This document shows positions 1 through 8,425 of a DNA stretch of 19,445 nt, one piece after another; the first letter of the stretch is position 1; each line of letters opens with the position of its first letter. Location of the stretch: positions 1 to 19,445 of the forward strand of contig CAJLCG010000036.1 in the NCBI GenBank assembly GCA_905205085.1. Direction: 5' to 3'. Below the pieces are notes generated by a model. The model was given only the letters and a program-made list of their open reading frames with translations. It made no database searches and was not told the DNA's origin. A program made the translations under genes and the position numbers. Source of the stretch: an uncultured Oscillospiraceae bacterium (GTDB lineage: Bacteria; Bacillota; Clostridia; Oscillospirales; Oscillospiraceae).

Positions 1-23
1 ACGACAAGTAATACAACATAAGC

Positions 24-57
24 AAGGCGGCGGAAGTGGAATCACTTCCGCCGCCTT
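24..57 (-). terminator. Intrinsic terminator of the LysR-type regulator gene
   Basis: A perfect 15-bp inverted repeat (24-38 pairing with 43-57, loop GAAT) lies 11 bases beyond the stop codon of the minus-strand regulator gene. Read on the minus strand, the stem is followed by a moderately T-rich stretch, so it probably ends that transcript. It may also act on a plus-strand transcript entering from outside the window. Confidence 0.7.
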
Positions 58-68
58 CTGCATGTAGG

Positions 69-962
69 TCAGGAGCCGTCGGCGGCCAGACTTTGGGCCA
101 CCAGATGCAAAATCGGCTGAACGTAGCGGGGCAGGCGCTGTCCCTGGCGGTAGCAGGCATAAAAGTGGCGCTGGTTGTCATAGCTGGCCAGGGGATAGAA
201 GCAGCCTTGCCCTGCGGTGTAGCTGTGGGCACACAGCATATAGCACCCACAGTTTACCGTGATCTGCCGGGCGGCCTCCATGTTGTCGCTCTCCAGAAAG
301 AGGGTGGGGCTCAGGCCGTGCTCCTGAAAGAGTCGGTCCTGGACGATGCGGACGTTGTGGCCGGTTTTCAGCGAGACAAAGGGAGCATCCATGGCCTGCT
401 CCAGCTGGATGGGGGTGCCGGATGGCAGAGCCTGGGCCAGGGGAGTGTCGCAGGCGGCCAGAATGCCGATGGTCTCCCGCTGGATCAGCTGATAGGCCAG
501 GCCGGGGATACCGCCTTCCGTGGAGGCAAAGGCCAGATCCACTTCCCCCTCCAGCACCATCTGCTCCAGCATGGCACTGCCCGCCTCCCGCAGCTCCAGA
601 CGGACATGAGGAAAGGATTTGATGAACTGGGGCAAGACCTGGGGGAGCAGCCGGGCGGAGCGCTGCATGCTGATGCCCAGCCGCAGCCTTCCCCGGTCCT
701 CCTGGCGAATCTGCTGAATCTCATTTTCTAAAATCTCATTGGCGTTGAGCATGGCCTGGGCGGCCCGGAGATAGCACTCCCCCGCGTAGGTGGGACGGAA
801 GGGCTGCACCGTGCGGTCAAACAGCGCCACACCCAGCTCCTCCTCAATTTGCCGCAGCATCTGGCTGAGAGAGGGCTGGCTGATATACAGTTTTTTGGCT
901 GCCGCGGTCACGCCACCCTCCTGGGCGATGGTGCGGATGTAGCGGGCCTGTTTCAGATTCAT
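69..962 (-). CDS. LysR-family transcriptional regulator, probable regulator of the citrate lyase operon
   Basis: This 297-residue protein has the usual LysR-type length and layout. Residues about 1-60 form a winged helix-turn-helix (core AAAKKLYISQPSLSQMLRQI, then ELGVALFDR), and residues about 90-290 form a periplasmic-binding-like effector domain. The ATG start follows a GAGGGAG ribosome site six bases upstream. The gene is divergent from citD with a 186-bp AT-rich intergenic region, the classic arrangement for a LysR protein that controls its neighbour and itself. The family and layout are visible in the sequence. Control of citrate lyase and citrate (or a related acid) as effector are inferences. 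Many citrate operons instead use a two-component CitAB system or a GntR/SorC-type CitI/CitO, and neither is seen here. Confidence 0.9.
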   Translation of the reverse strand: MNLKQARYIRTIAQEGGVTAAAKKLYISQPSLSQMLRQIEEELGVALFDRTVQPFRPTYAGECYLRAAQAMLNANEILENEIQQIRQEDRGRLRLGISMQRSARLLPQVLPQFIKSFPHVRLELREAGSAMLEQMVLEGEVDLAFASTEGGIPGLAYQLIQRETIGILAACDTPLAQALPSGTPIQLEQAMDAPFVSLKTGHNVRIVQDRLFQEHGLSPTLFLESDNMEAARQITVNCGCYMLCAHSYTAGQGCFYPLASYDNQRHFYACYRQGQRLPRYVQPILHLVAQSLAADGS

Positions 963-1006
963 ATGGCTCCCTCTTTTCTGGAAAATCGGCTTTTCTTCTT
1001 ACTTTT

Positions 1007-1035
1007 AGGATAACGGAGGGCGGGCGCGGCGTCAA
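1007..1035 (-). promoter_or_regulatory. Predicted sigma-A promoter of the LysR-type regulator gene
   Basis: On the minus strand, TTGACG (1035-1030) and TATCCT (1012-1007) are separated by 17 bases, about 45 bases upstream of the regulator start codon. The spacing is ideal and both boxes are near consensus. Assignment is by pattern only. Confidence 0.5.
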
Positions 1036-1041
1036 GCAAAA

Positions 1042-1115
1042 CATAGGATAAATACTATGGATACTATATTATAAATTATATTTGACCTATAATCTTGGGC
1101 ATGTTACCTTATAAT
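1042..1115 (+). promoter_or_regulatory. citD promoter region with candidate LysR operator
   Basis: A very AT-rich stretch in an otherwise GC-rich locus. It contains CATAG at 1042-1046 and CTATG at 1055-1059 as a small inverted repeat, two direct ATACTAT copies nine bases apart (1052-1067), and two possible -10 boxes TATAAT at 1088-1093 and 1110-1115. Neither -10 has a good -35 at 17 bases, which would fit an activator-dependent promoter. The downstream TATAAT is the better candidate for the citD transcript. The boxes are visible; LysR binding is inferred. Confidence 0.4.
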
Positions 1116-1148
1116 TAGCAAAGAAAATCCCTTAAAGGAGGACATGTC

Positions 1149-1451
1149 ATGGAAATTTTGAAGCCGGCCATGGCCGGTACCTTGGAATCCAGTGATGCCC
1201 AGGTCACCGTGGAGCCGGGAAATGACGGCATCCAGCTGACCCTGTCCAGCAGCGTGATGAACCAGTACGGCCGCCAGATCAAGGCCACCGTGCTGGAGAC
1301 CCTGGAGCGTCTGGGTGTGGACAATGCTCAGGTCACCGTGGTGGATAAGGGTGCTCTGGACTGCACCCTGAAGGCCCGGGTGGAGTGTGCGGTGTTCCGC
1401 AGCTGCGGCCAGTCGGCCGCCAATATTCCCTGGGGAGGTGTGGTACGATGA
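1149..1451 (+). CDS. citD: Citrate lyase acyl carrier protein (gamma subunit)
   Basis: CitD carries the 2'-(5''-phosphoribosyl)-3'-dephospho-CoA arm on which acetyl and citryl groups ride during cytoplasmic citrate cleavage. The 100-residue length is typical. The N-terminus KPAMAGTLESSD contains Ser14, the residue expected to bear the prosthetic group. Further family features are the KGALDC motif and the C-terminal IPWGG. The ATG follows AAAGGAGG with seven bases of spacing. The stop codon overlaps the citE start in an ATGA junction, so the two are translationally coupled. It is the first gene of the citDEF-C-XG operon. Confidence 0.96.
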   Translation: MEILKPAMAGTLESSDAQVTVEPGNDGIQLTLSSSVMNQYGRQIKATVLETLERLGVDNAQVTVVDKGALDCTLKARVECAVFRSCGQSAANIPWGGVVR

Positions 1452-2362
1452 TTCCTCGTCCCAGACCGGAACGGTTCCGCCTGCGCCGGACCATGATGTT
1501 TATGAACGCCCAGAAGCCGGGCCTCATCAAGGACGCCTACATCTACGGCTGTGACTCCATTATGCTGGACCTGGAGGACGCGGTGGCGGAGAACCAGAAG
1601 GACGCCGCCCGCTTCTCCCTGTACCATGCCCTAAAGACCATCGACTATGGCGACACTGAGGTGATCGTCCGCATCAACGGCCTGGATACCCCTCACTGGC
1701 AGGAGGATATCCGGGTGTGTGTGGCCGGCGGGGCCGACGGCATCCGTATCGCCAAGTGTGAAAGCGCCCAGGATGTGAAGACCGTGGAGGCCGCCGTGGA
1801 GGCCGCCGAGGAGGAGTTTGGCGTCGAGAAGGGCCGCACCCTGCTGATGGCCGCTCTGGAGAGCCCCAAGGGCATCCTCAATGCCTATGAGATCTGCTCC
1901 GCTTCGGAGCGGATGTTCGGCGTGGCCATCTCCGGCGGCGACTTCCGCAAGTGCATGCAGACTACCCCCCAGCCCGACGGCGTGGACATGCTCTTCGCTC
2001 GGGGCCAGATGCTGCTGGCCGCCCGTGCCGCCGGGATCCAGTGCTTTGACACCGTGTTTACCAACCTGGACGACCAGGCGGGCTTTGAGGCTGAGGTGCT
2101 GCAGAACAAGGCCATGGGCTTTGACGGCAAGAGCCTCATCAACCCCAAGCAGATTCGCTTTGTCCACCAGGTCTTTGCCCCCACCGAGAAGGAGATCATC
2201 CAGGCCGAGAAGATCGTCCGTGCCTACCGGGAGCAGTCTGCCGCCGGGGTGGGCGTGTTTACTGTGGACGGCAAGATGATCGACATCGCCTTTATCCCCG
2301 GCGCTGAGCGCACCCTGCGTCTGGCCCGGGCTTGTGGACTGTATGAGGGGGATCTGGTATGA
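1448..2362 (+). CDS. citE: Citrate lyase beta subunit, citryl-ACP lyase
   Basis: CitE cleaves citryl-carrier protein to oxaloacetate and acetyl-carrier protein. The 304-residue protein has the HpcH/HpaI aldolase-type fold signatures of the family: DLEDAV at 41-46, RING at 75-78, LESPKG at 137-142 and GFDGKSLINPKQI near 224-236. These contain the acidic Mg2+ ligands and CoA-site residues of the family. I chose the ATG that overlaps the citD stop codon. The frame is open further upstream, but only inside citD. The end of the gene overlaps the citF start in a second ATGA junction, which suggests balanced subunit synthesis. Confidence 0.96.
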   Translation: MIPRPRPERFRLRRTMMFMNAQKPGLIKDAYIYGCDSIMLDLEDAVAENQKDAARFSLYHALKTIDYGDTEVIVRINGLDTPHWQEDIRVCVAGGADGIRIAKCESAQDVKTVEAAVEAAEEEFGVEKGRTLLMAALESPKGILNAYEICSASERMFGVAISGGDFRKCMQTTPQPDGVDMLFARGQMLLAARAAGIQCFDTVFTNLDDQAGFEAEVLQNKAMGFDGKSLINPKQIRFVHQVFAPTEKEIIQAEKIVRAYREQSAAGVGVFTVDGKMIDIAFIPGAERTLRLARACGLYEGDLV

Positions 2363-3927
2363 TTAACAAAGTAGGACGGGACATTCCCGACGCTCTGCTC
2401 ACCAACGGCCGTGAGGTGTACCAGGGCAAGAACTATATGGACGGCAAGTACATCCAGAAGGCCTCTCCCCGCACCCGCCGGTGTGAAAAGCCGGTGGATA
2501 CCAAGGTGGTGGACTCCCTGGTGGAGGCCCTCAAGCAGTGCGGCGCCAAGGACGGCATGACCTTCTCCTTCCATCACCACCTGCGGGACGGCGACTATGT
2601 GGTCAACCAGGTGATGGCCGCCGCCATCGAGGAACTGGGGCTCAAGGACCTGACCATCGCCGCTACCAGCCTGGGCGCGGCCCATGACCCCATTGCCGAC
2701 TACATTGAGGAGGGCAAGGTTATTGGTATCCAGACCTCCGGCATTCGTGGCCGCATGGGTGAGGTAGTCTCTGCCGGCAAGCTGAAGACCCCCGCCATCA
2801 TCCGCAGCCACGGCGGCCGGCCCCGTGCCATTGAGGCCGGGGAGGTCCACATCGACATCGCCTTCATCGCCGCTCCCACCAGCGACCCCATGGGTAACTG
2901 CCGTGGCATCGGCGGCAAGAGCAACTGCGGCTCCATGGGCTACGCCATGTCCGACGCCAAGTACGCCGACCACGTGGTGGTGGTCACTGACTGCCTGGTG
3001 CCCTTCCCCAACATGCCCGCCAGCGTGGAGGCCATTGACGTGGACGCTGTGGTGGTGGTAGACTCTATTGGCAACCCGAAGAAGATCGCCTCCGCCGCCG
3101 CACGCATCTCCCAGAACCCCCGGGACCTGATGATGGCGGAAAACGTGGCCAAGGTCATTGCCTCTACCCCCTATTTCAAGGAGGGCTTCTCCTTCCAGAC
3201 CGGTGTAGGCGGCCCCTCTCTGGCTGCCAACCTGTTTTTGGAGCAGTACATGGACGAGCGGGGCATCAAGATGGGCTGGGCCATCGGCGGCATCTGCGGC
3301 CCCATGGTGGAGCTGCTGAAAAAGGGCAAAGTGGGCAAGGTCATCGACGTGCAGGACTTCGACCTGGACGCGGTGAACTCCATTAACCAGACTCCGGGCC
3401 ACTTTGAGATGAGCGCCTCCCAGTACGCCAACCCCGCCAACAAAGGCGCCTTTGTCAACAGCCTGGACTTTGTGGTGCTGGCCGCGCTGGAAATCGACAC
3501 CGGTTTTAACGTCAACGTGCTCACCGGCTCGGACGGTGTGCTCCGGGGCGCGCCCGGCGGACACCCCGACACGGCCGCCGGCAGCAAGTGCTGCATCATC
3601 GTTACCCCCCTGGTTCGTGGCCGTATGGCTACCGTCTGCGAGCACGTGGTCACTGTCACCACCCCCGGGGACTGTGTGGACGTGCTGGTCACCGACTACG
3701 GCATCGCCGTCAACCCCCTGCGTCCCGACCTTATCGAGTGCCTGGACCAGGCGGGAATCCCCCATGTGACCATCGAGGAGCTCAAGGAGAAGGCCTACTC
3801 CCTGGTGGGCCGCCCCGACGACCTGGAGTGGGAGGACAAAGTGGTGGCTGTGCTGGAGGCCAGGGATGGAACCATCCTGGACGTGGTACGCAAGATCAAG
3901 CCCTACGACCCCAACCAAGCAGAATAA
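2359..3927 (+). CDS. citF: Citrate lyase alpha subunit, citrate:acetyl-ACP transferase
   Basis: CitF exchanges citrate for the acetyl group on CitD, forming the citryl thioester that CitE then splits. At 522 residues it is close to the usual length of about 500-520. Recognisable stretches include TFSFHHHLRDGD (about 67-80), GGRPRAIEAGEVHIDIAFIA, GNCRGIGGKSNCG, and the C-terminal TGSDGVLRGAPGGHPDTAAG. The start codon overlaps the citE stop (ATGA). The gene ends 65 bases before citC, and a terminator-like hairpin lies in that gap. Confidence 0.96.
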   Translation: MINKVGRDIPDALLTNGREVYQGKNYMDGKYIQKASPRTRRCEKPVDTKVVDSLVEALKQCGAKDGMTFSFHHHLRDGDYVVNQVMAAAIEELGLKDLTIAATSLGAAHDPIADYIEEGKVIGIQTSGIRGRMGEVVSAGKLKTPAIIRSHGGRPRAIEAGEVHIDIAFIAAPTSDPMGNCRGIGGKSNCGSMGYAMSDAKYADHVVVVTDCLVPFPNMPASVEAIDVDAVVVVDSIGNPKKIASAAARISQNPRDLMMAENVAKVIASTPYFKEGFSFQTGVGGPSLAANLFLEQYMDERGIKMGWAIGGICGPMVELLKKGKVGKVIDVQDFDLDAVNSINQTPGHFEMSASQYANPANKGAFVNSLDFVVLAALEIDTGFNVNVLTGSDGVLRGAPGGHPDTAAGSKCCIIVTPLVRGRMATVCEHVVTVTTPGDCVDVLVTDYGIAVNPLRPDLIECLDQAGIPHVTIEELKEKAYSLVGRPDDLEWEDKVVAVLEARDGTILDVVRKIKPYDPNQAE

Positions 3928-3943
3928 GGAAAAACGATAACCG

Positions 3944-3975
3944 ACACGGGGGCTGTTTCAGTCCCCGTGTTTTTT
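3944..3975 (+). terminator. Terminator-like hairpin between citF and citC
   Basis: ACACGGGG (3944-3951) pairs with CCCCGTGT (3963-3970), and a further G-T pair is possible next to the loop. A run of T at 3970-3975 follows directly. This is a standard intrinsic terminator shape inside an operon. The citC ribosome site (AAAGGAGG, starting at 3977) follows at once, and I see no separate citC promoter. Partial read-through is the likely outcome, lowering citC and citXG expression relative to citDEF. Confidence 0.7.
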
Positions 3976-3992
3976 CAAAGGAGGAGACCCCT

Positions 3993-5033
3993 ATGGCCTA
4001 TACCCTCAGTGAGATCTACCCCGACGACAAGCGGGGCCAAAGAAAACTCCGCGCCCTGCTGGAGGGGGAGGGCATCACCCTGGACGGCAATCTGGACTAC
4101 ACCTGCGGCCTGTTTGATGAGGACTACCAGCTGGTGGCCACCGGCAGTACCTTTGGGTGTACCCTGCGCTGCTTTGCGGTGGACCACCGCCACCAGGGGG
4201 AGGGCCTTTTGAACCAGGTGGTCTCTCACCTGATGGAGCATCAGACCGAGCGGGGTATCCTGCGCCAGTTTGTCTACACCAAGTGCCAGAGCGCCAAGTT
4301 CTTTCAGGACCTGGGCTTTTATGAGATCGCCCGGGTGGAGGGGACCCTCTCCTTCCTGGAGAACCGGCGGGGCGGGTTTTCCTCCTTCTGCAAAAAGCTG
4401 GAGCAGGACCGCCGTCCCGGCAAGTCGGGGGCTATCGTCATGAACGCCAACCCCTTCACCCTGGGCCACTTGAGCCTGGTGGAGCGGGCGGCCAAGGAGT
4501 GCGACACGGTGCACCTCTTCGTCCTCAGCGAAGAACAGAGTCTGGTGCCCTTCGATGTGCGCTGGAAGCTGGTGACGGAAGGGGTGGCCCATTTAAGCAA
4601 CGTCATCTGCCACCCCAGCGGCCCCTACATGATCAGCTCTGCCACCTTCCCCAGCTACTTTTTAAAGGACGAGCAGGCGGTAATCACCGGCCATGCCAAG
4701 CTGGACCTCACGCTGTTCGGCTCCATCGCCCAGGCTCTGGGAGTGAGCGTGCGCTATGTGGGGGAGGAGCCCCGCAGCCTGGTCACTGGGCTATACAACC
4801 AGATCATGGCCCAGGAACTGCCCAAAATGGGCATCCAGTGCATAGAGGTGCCCCGGCTCCAGGCGGAGGGGCAGGTCATCAGCGCCAGCACAGTGCGCCA
4901 GGCCATTCACGACGGCCGTCTGGAGGAAATTCGCAATCAGCTGCCCCAGACCACCTGGGACTTTTTCCATTCGCCCCAGGCTCAGCCGGTCATCGACGCC
5001 ATCTGCCGCACCGCCCAGGTCATTCACTACTAA
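3993..5033 (+). CDS. citC: [Citrate [pro-3S]-lyase] ligase
   Basis: CitC uses ATP and acetate to acetylate the thiol of the CitD prosthetic group, which switches citrate lyase on. The 346-residue protein has two parts typical of the family. A GNAT-like N-terminal domain spans about 1-125 and includes VDHRHQGEGLLNQVV and FQDLGFYEIARVEG. A nucleotidyltransferase domain starts near 145 with the adenylate-binding motif NANPFTLGHL (151-160) and ends with an ISASTVRQAI-type motif. The ATG at 3993 follows AAAGGAGGAG; the longer open frame upstream lies within citF and is not coding. The gene sits 12 bases before citXG. Confidence 0.95.
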   Translation: MAYTLSEIYPDDKRGQRKLRALLEGEGITLDGNLDYTCGLFDEDYQLVATGSTFGCTLRCFAVDHRHQGEGLLNQVVSHLMEHQTERGILRQFVYTKCQSAKFFQDLGFYEIARVEGTLSFLENRRGGFSSFCKKLEQDRRPGKSGAIVMNANPFTLGHLSLVERAAKECDTVHLFVLSEEQSLVPFDVRWKLVTEGVAHLSNVICHPSGPYMISSATFPSYFLKDEQAVITGHAKLDLTLFGSIAQALGVSVRYVGEEPRSLVTGLYNQIMAQELPKMGIQCIEVPRLQAEGQVISASTVRQAIHDGRLEEIRNQLPQTTWDFFHSPQAQPVIDAICRTAQVIHY

Positions 5034-5045
5034 AGGAGGCTCCCT

Positions 5046-6401
5046 ATGGAACACGCCGTTACCCTCATGGAGATGCTTAATGCCCGAGATGCCCGGGCTA
5101 TGCGCCAGCAGCAGCTGTTGGAGGAATATCAGCTTTCCGTTGTCTCCTTTTGCATGAATATCGCCGGGCCGGTGAAAAATTCTCCGGTGCTCCGCCGGGC
5201 CTTCCGAGAGGGATTGGAGCGGTTGGAGTGTGCTCTGCTGGCCCAGCGGCTAAAGATTGTCCATCAGGAAGAGGTGGACCAGCCCACCGGCTGTGAAGCT
5301 CTGTGGGTGGTGCGGGGAGATGGCCGTACGATCAAGGAGCTGTGCGTGGAGCTGGAGGATCAGGATGCCCTGGGCCGCCTCTTTGACCTGGACGTGCTGG
5401 ACCCGGTGAGCGGCAAATGGGACCGCGCCCAGCTGGGCCAGCCGCCCCGAAAGTGCCTGGTATGCGGCAAGGAGGGCAAGGGGTGCGCGTCCCGCCGCCT
5501 CCACACCGTGGAGGAGCTGCAAGGAGCCACCCGGGCCATTCTGGAGGACTACTTTGGAAAAAAGGACCAGCAGACTCTGGGGACTTTGGCCGCCAAGGCC
5601 CTGCTTTATGAGGTGTGCACCACCCCGAAACCCGGCCTGGTGGACCGGAGCAACAACGGCAGCCACCGGGATATGGACGTGTTTACCTTTCTGGACAGCA
5701 CGGCCGCCCTGCTCCCTTATTTTGAGCAGGCTGTGGCCCTGGGTCGGGAGACGAAGGATCTTCCGCCCCAGGAGACCTTCCGCCTCCTGCGCCAGGCGGG
5801 CGCGGCGGGGGAGCGGGCCATGTTCCGGGCCACCGGAGGTGTGAACACCCACAAGGGGGCGGTGTTTACTCTGGGTACCGTGTGTGCCGCTGCCGGGCGG
5901 CTGTGGACGGCGGAGGGATTTTCCAAGGACCTGGATGCTACCCTGGCCCTGTGCGGAGAGATGAGTGCCCAGGCGGTACGGGAGGATTTTGAGGCCATGC
6001 GCCGGGAGGGAGCCCACACCACAGGTCAGCGGCTCTACCTGGAGAATGGACTGGAGGGTATCCGGGGGGAACTGGCCCAGGGGCTGCCTGCCGTGGCGCA
6101 GATCGGCCTGCCAACCCTGCGCCGTCGCCTGGAAGCGGGAGACAGCCTGGAGCAGGCGGGAGTCCAGGTACTGCTGGCGCTGATGGCCCAGGTGGTGGAC
6201 ACCAACCTCATTGCCCGGGGCGGTCTGGAGGGCCAGCAGTGGGCCATGGAGCGGGCTAAAGCCCTCACGCAGGACCGAGTGGCCTCCCGGGAGGAGACAG
6301 AAGAGCTGGATAAGGACTTTGTAGAGTGCAACCTGTCCCCCGGTGGCTGCGCCGACCTGCTGGCCATTACATATTTTTTGGAGTTTTTAAGCCGCATGTG
6401 A
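5046..6401 (+). CDS. citXG: Fused CitX-CitG: holo-ACP synthase and triphosphoribosyl-dephospho-CoA synthase
   Basis: One 451-residue protein joins two enzymes of prosthetic-group maturation. Residues about 1-165 match CitX, which transfers the phosphoribosyl-dephospho-CoA group to apo-CitD; LGRLFDLDVLD (109-119) and RKCLVCGKEGKGCASRRLH (135-153) are its hallmarks. Residues about 175-451 match CitG, which makes the precursor from ATP and dephospho-CoA. Its signatures are CTTPKPGLVDRSNNGSHRDM (191-210), GGVNTHKGA (264-272) and the C-terminal LSPGGCADLLA. Such fusions are known in several citrate-fermenting bacteria. The gene ends the operon and faces glgB across a bidirectional terminator. Confidence 0.93.
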   Translation: MEHAVTLMEMLNARDARAMRQQQLLEEYQLSVVSFCMNIAGPVKNSPVLRRAFREGLERLECALLAQRLKIVHQEEVDQPTGCEALWVVRGDGRTIKELCVELEDQDALGRLFDLDVLDPVSGKWDRAQLGQPPRKCLVCGKEGKGCASRRLHTVEELQGATRAILEDYFGKKDQQTLGTLAAKALLYEVCTTPKPGLVDRSNNGSHRDMDVFTFLDSTAALLPYFEQAVALGRETKDLPPQETFRLLRQAGAAGERAMFRATGGVNTHKGAVFTLGTVCAAAGRLWTAEGFSKDLDATLALCGEMSAQAVREDFEAMRREGAHTTGQRLYLENGLEGIRGELAQGLPAVAQIGLPTLRRRLEAGDSLEQAGVQVLLALMAQVVDTNLIARGGLEGQQWAMERAKALTQDRVASREETEELDKDFVECNLSPGGCADLLAITYFLEFLSRM

Positions 6402-6464
6402 CCGCGTGGAGAGTGGAAGACTATTGTCCGATTGGGACTCATATTCTAAATAACGAATAACCGA

Positions 6465-6496
6465 AAAACGCCGGTGCGTGAATGCACCGGCGTTTT
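6465..6496. terminator. Bidirectional terminator between citXG and glgB
   Basis: A perfect 13-bp stem (6465-6477 with 6484-6496, loop GTGAAT) begins with AAAA and ends with TTTT, so it has a U-tract in either direction. It lies between two converging genes and directly abuts the glgB stop codon, so it can end both the citrate operon and the glgB transcript. Confidence 0.85.
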
Positions 6497-6497
6497 C

Positions 6498-8285
6498 TTA
6501 TTGAATCTGATACAGCCGTCCCGAGAAGGGGGGCAGGGTTAGGGAGACCTGACCGTTCGTCACCGGGAGGTAGTCCTGGGGCTGCTGGGTGGAGCCGCCG
6601 TAGGGGGCGCTGTCGCTGTCCAGCAGCAGAGTGAGCCCCTGGGCCTGAGGAACTGTCAGTTGGTAATTCTCCTGGCACTGGTCGGAGAAGTTGAACACCG
6701 CCGCCAGTCGCTCCCCGCTGCCCCGGCGCTCCAGGGCATAGAGGCAGCGTCCCTCTTGGTGGCAATCCAGCCAGGCAAAGCCATCCCCCTGGTAGTCCTC
6801 AGCCCACAGGGCGGGGTGCTCCAGGTAGAGGCGGTTGAGGGCCTGGAAGAAGTGGTAGAATCCGTCGTGGATGGGATAGCGCAGCACGTCCCAGTCCTGC
6901 TCCCGGCTCTTGTCCCACTCCCGCAGCTGGCCAAACTCGCTGCCCATAAAGTTGAGTTTCTTGCCCGGGTGGAGGAACATGTAGAGGTACAGGGCACGGG
7001 CCTGGGGGAACTTCTTCTCATAGTCCCCATTCATCTTCTGTAAAATGGTGGCCTTGCCGTGGACCACCTCGTCGTGGGAAAAGGGGAGCAGGTAGCGCTC
7101 GTTGTAGAAGTACTGCATGGAAAAGGTGAGCTGGTGGTACTTCTGGGAGCGCTCCCACGGGTCGGATTGGAAGTAGGAGAGGGTGTCGTGCATCCAGCCC
7201 ATGTCCCACTTGTAGTCAAAGCCCAGGCCGCCCTGGTCTGCTGGGCGGGTCACACCTGGGTAGGTGGAGGAGTCTTCGGCGATGAGCATGGCTGTGGGGT
7301 GGCGTTCTTTGAGACCGCGGTTAAGCTCCTGTAAAAACTGGATGCCGCCTTGATTGGTTCCCCGAGCCTCATCACCCTGCCAGTAGAGCAGGTTGCGCAC
7401 CGCATCCATGCGCAGACCGTCAAAGTGGAACTCCTCCAGCCAGTAGTGGGCGGCGGACTGGAGGAAGCTGCGCACCTCGCCCCGGGAGTGCATAAAGTTG
7501 CAGCTGCCCCACTCGCTGCGGCCCACGTCCCAGCTGGGATACTCGTAGAGGGGGGTGCCGTCGTAGTTCCACAGGGCGTAGTCATCCACGGCGAAGTGGA
7601 CGGGGACAAAGTCCAAAATCACCCCGATGTCCGCCTGGTGGCACCGGTCCACCAGGGTCATAAGCTGTTGGGGTGTGCCGTAGCGGGAGGTGGGACTGAA
7701 AAAGCCGGTGTTCTGATAGCCCCAGGAGGCGTCGCTGGGGTGCTCGCTGAGGGGCATCAGCTCAATGTAGTTAAAGCCCGCCTCTTTCACATAAGGGATA
7801 AGACGCTGGGCGATCTCCTCGTAGTTATACCAGCCGTTGGGGTCGTCCGGGTTGGTGTGCCAGGAGCCCAGATGCACCTCGTAGATGTTGACTGGGCGGC
7901 TTTTGCCATCGGTGCGGCGGCGCATCCAGCTCTCATCCCGGAAGGTGTAGCTGGACAGATCCTGAAGGATGGAGGCGTTGTGGGGCCGCAGTTCCATAAA
8001 GAAGCCGTAGGGGTCGCAGTGGTCCAGCCAGCTGCCGTCCGGGCGGTAGATGCGGTACTTATATTTCATCCCAGGCTTGGCCTGGGGGACAATTCGCTCC
8101 CAAAAGTTTCCGTCGTACACCTTGGCCATTGGCAGCTCCTCCCAGCCGCTGAACTCCCCGATGAGGGAAATCTTCTGCGCGCTGGGAGCAAAGGTGCGGA
8201 ACACTGCCCCATCTCCGGTGAGATGGGCGCCCAGGTAATGGTAGGCGTCAAAGGAGCGGCCGGTATAAAATCCATAAAAATCCAT
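6498..8285 (-). CDS. glgB: 1,4-alpha-glucan branching enzyme (GH13)
   Basis: GlgB cuts alpha-1,4-glucan chains and rejoins the piece by an alpha-1,6 bond during cytoplasmic glycogen synthesis. The 595-residue protein has an N-terminal CBM48-like beta domain (about 15-105), a GH13 barrel (about 120-480) and a C-terminal beta domain. The four conserved GH13 regions are present: DFVPVHF near 225-231, GLRMDAV with nucleophile Asp294, LIAEDSS with acid/base Glu337, and FSHDEVVHGK with His404-Asp405. It is shorter than the 728-residue E. coli enzyme and lacks the extra N-terminal module, as in many Firmicutes. The ATG follows AGGAGG. No other glycogen gene is in the window. Confidence 0.95.
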   Translation of the reverse strand: MDFYGFYTGRSFDAYHYLGAHLTGDGAVFRTFAPSAQKISLIGEFSGWEELPMAKVYDGNFWERIVPQAKPGMKYKYRIYRPDGSWLDHCDPYGFFMELRPHNASILQDLSSYTFRDESWMRRRTDGKSRPVNIYEVHLGSWHTNPDDPNGWYNYEEIAQRLIPYVKEAGFNYIELMPLSEHPSDASWGYQNTGFFSPTSRYGTPQQLMTLVDRCHQADIGVILDFVPVHFAVDDYALWNYDGTPLYEYPSWDVGRSEWGSCNFMHSRGEVRSFLQSAAHYWLEEFHFDGLRMDAVRNLLYWQGDEARGTNQGGIQFLQELNRGLKERHPTAMLIAEDSSTYPGVTRPADQGGLGFDYKWDMGWMHDTLSYFQSDPWERSQKYHQLTFSMQYFYNERYLLPFSHDEVVHGKATILQKMNGDYEKKFPQARALYLYMFLHPGKKLNFMGSEFGQLREWDKSREQDWDVLRYPIHDGFYHFFQALNRLYLEHPALWAEDYQGDGFAWLDCHQEGRCLYALERRGSGERLAAVFNFSDQCQENYQLTVPQAQGLTLLLDSDSAPYGGSTQQPQDYLPVTNGQVSLTLPPFSGRLYQIQ

Positions 8286-8334
8286 GTGGTCCTCCTAAAA
8301 ATAATAGACATGAGTTGGAAAAGTAGCTATACTT

Positions 8335-8362
8335 ATTATAACCAGCCAACCAGTCGGGTCCA
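8335..8362 (-). promoter_or_regulatory. Predicted glgB promoter in the glgB/TetR divergent region
   Basis: On the minus strand, TGGACC (8362-8357) and a perfect TATAAT (8340-8335) are 16 bases apart, about 50 bases before the glgB start. The -35 box is weak. The same 140-bp region holds two GAGTTGGA direct repeats (8312-8319 and 8380-8387) and a CGACA/TGTCG inverted repeat near 8391-8412. Any of these could be a TetR-type operator, but that is speculation. Confidence 0.4.
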
Positions 8363-8425
8363 CCGGCGAAAATAGAAAAGAGTTGGATAAACGACACATG
8401 ACGGAAATTGTCGGGGAGGTGTCCT

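Noticed and set aside
2224..3918. A 564-codon minus-strand frame opposite citF
   Set aside because: Same codon-bias shadow as above, with His/Gly/Val-rich sequence. citF on the plus strand is clearly the coding gene.
3588..3992. An upstream extension of citC (481 codons in total)
   Set aside because: The extra part lies inside citF and is a frame shadow. The ATG at 3993 has a strong ribosome site and matches the family N-terminus.
7350..8375. A 341-codon plus-strand frame opposite glgB
   Set aside because: Antisense shadow of glgB, which has all four GH13 motifs. The frame lacks any recognisable domain.
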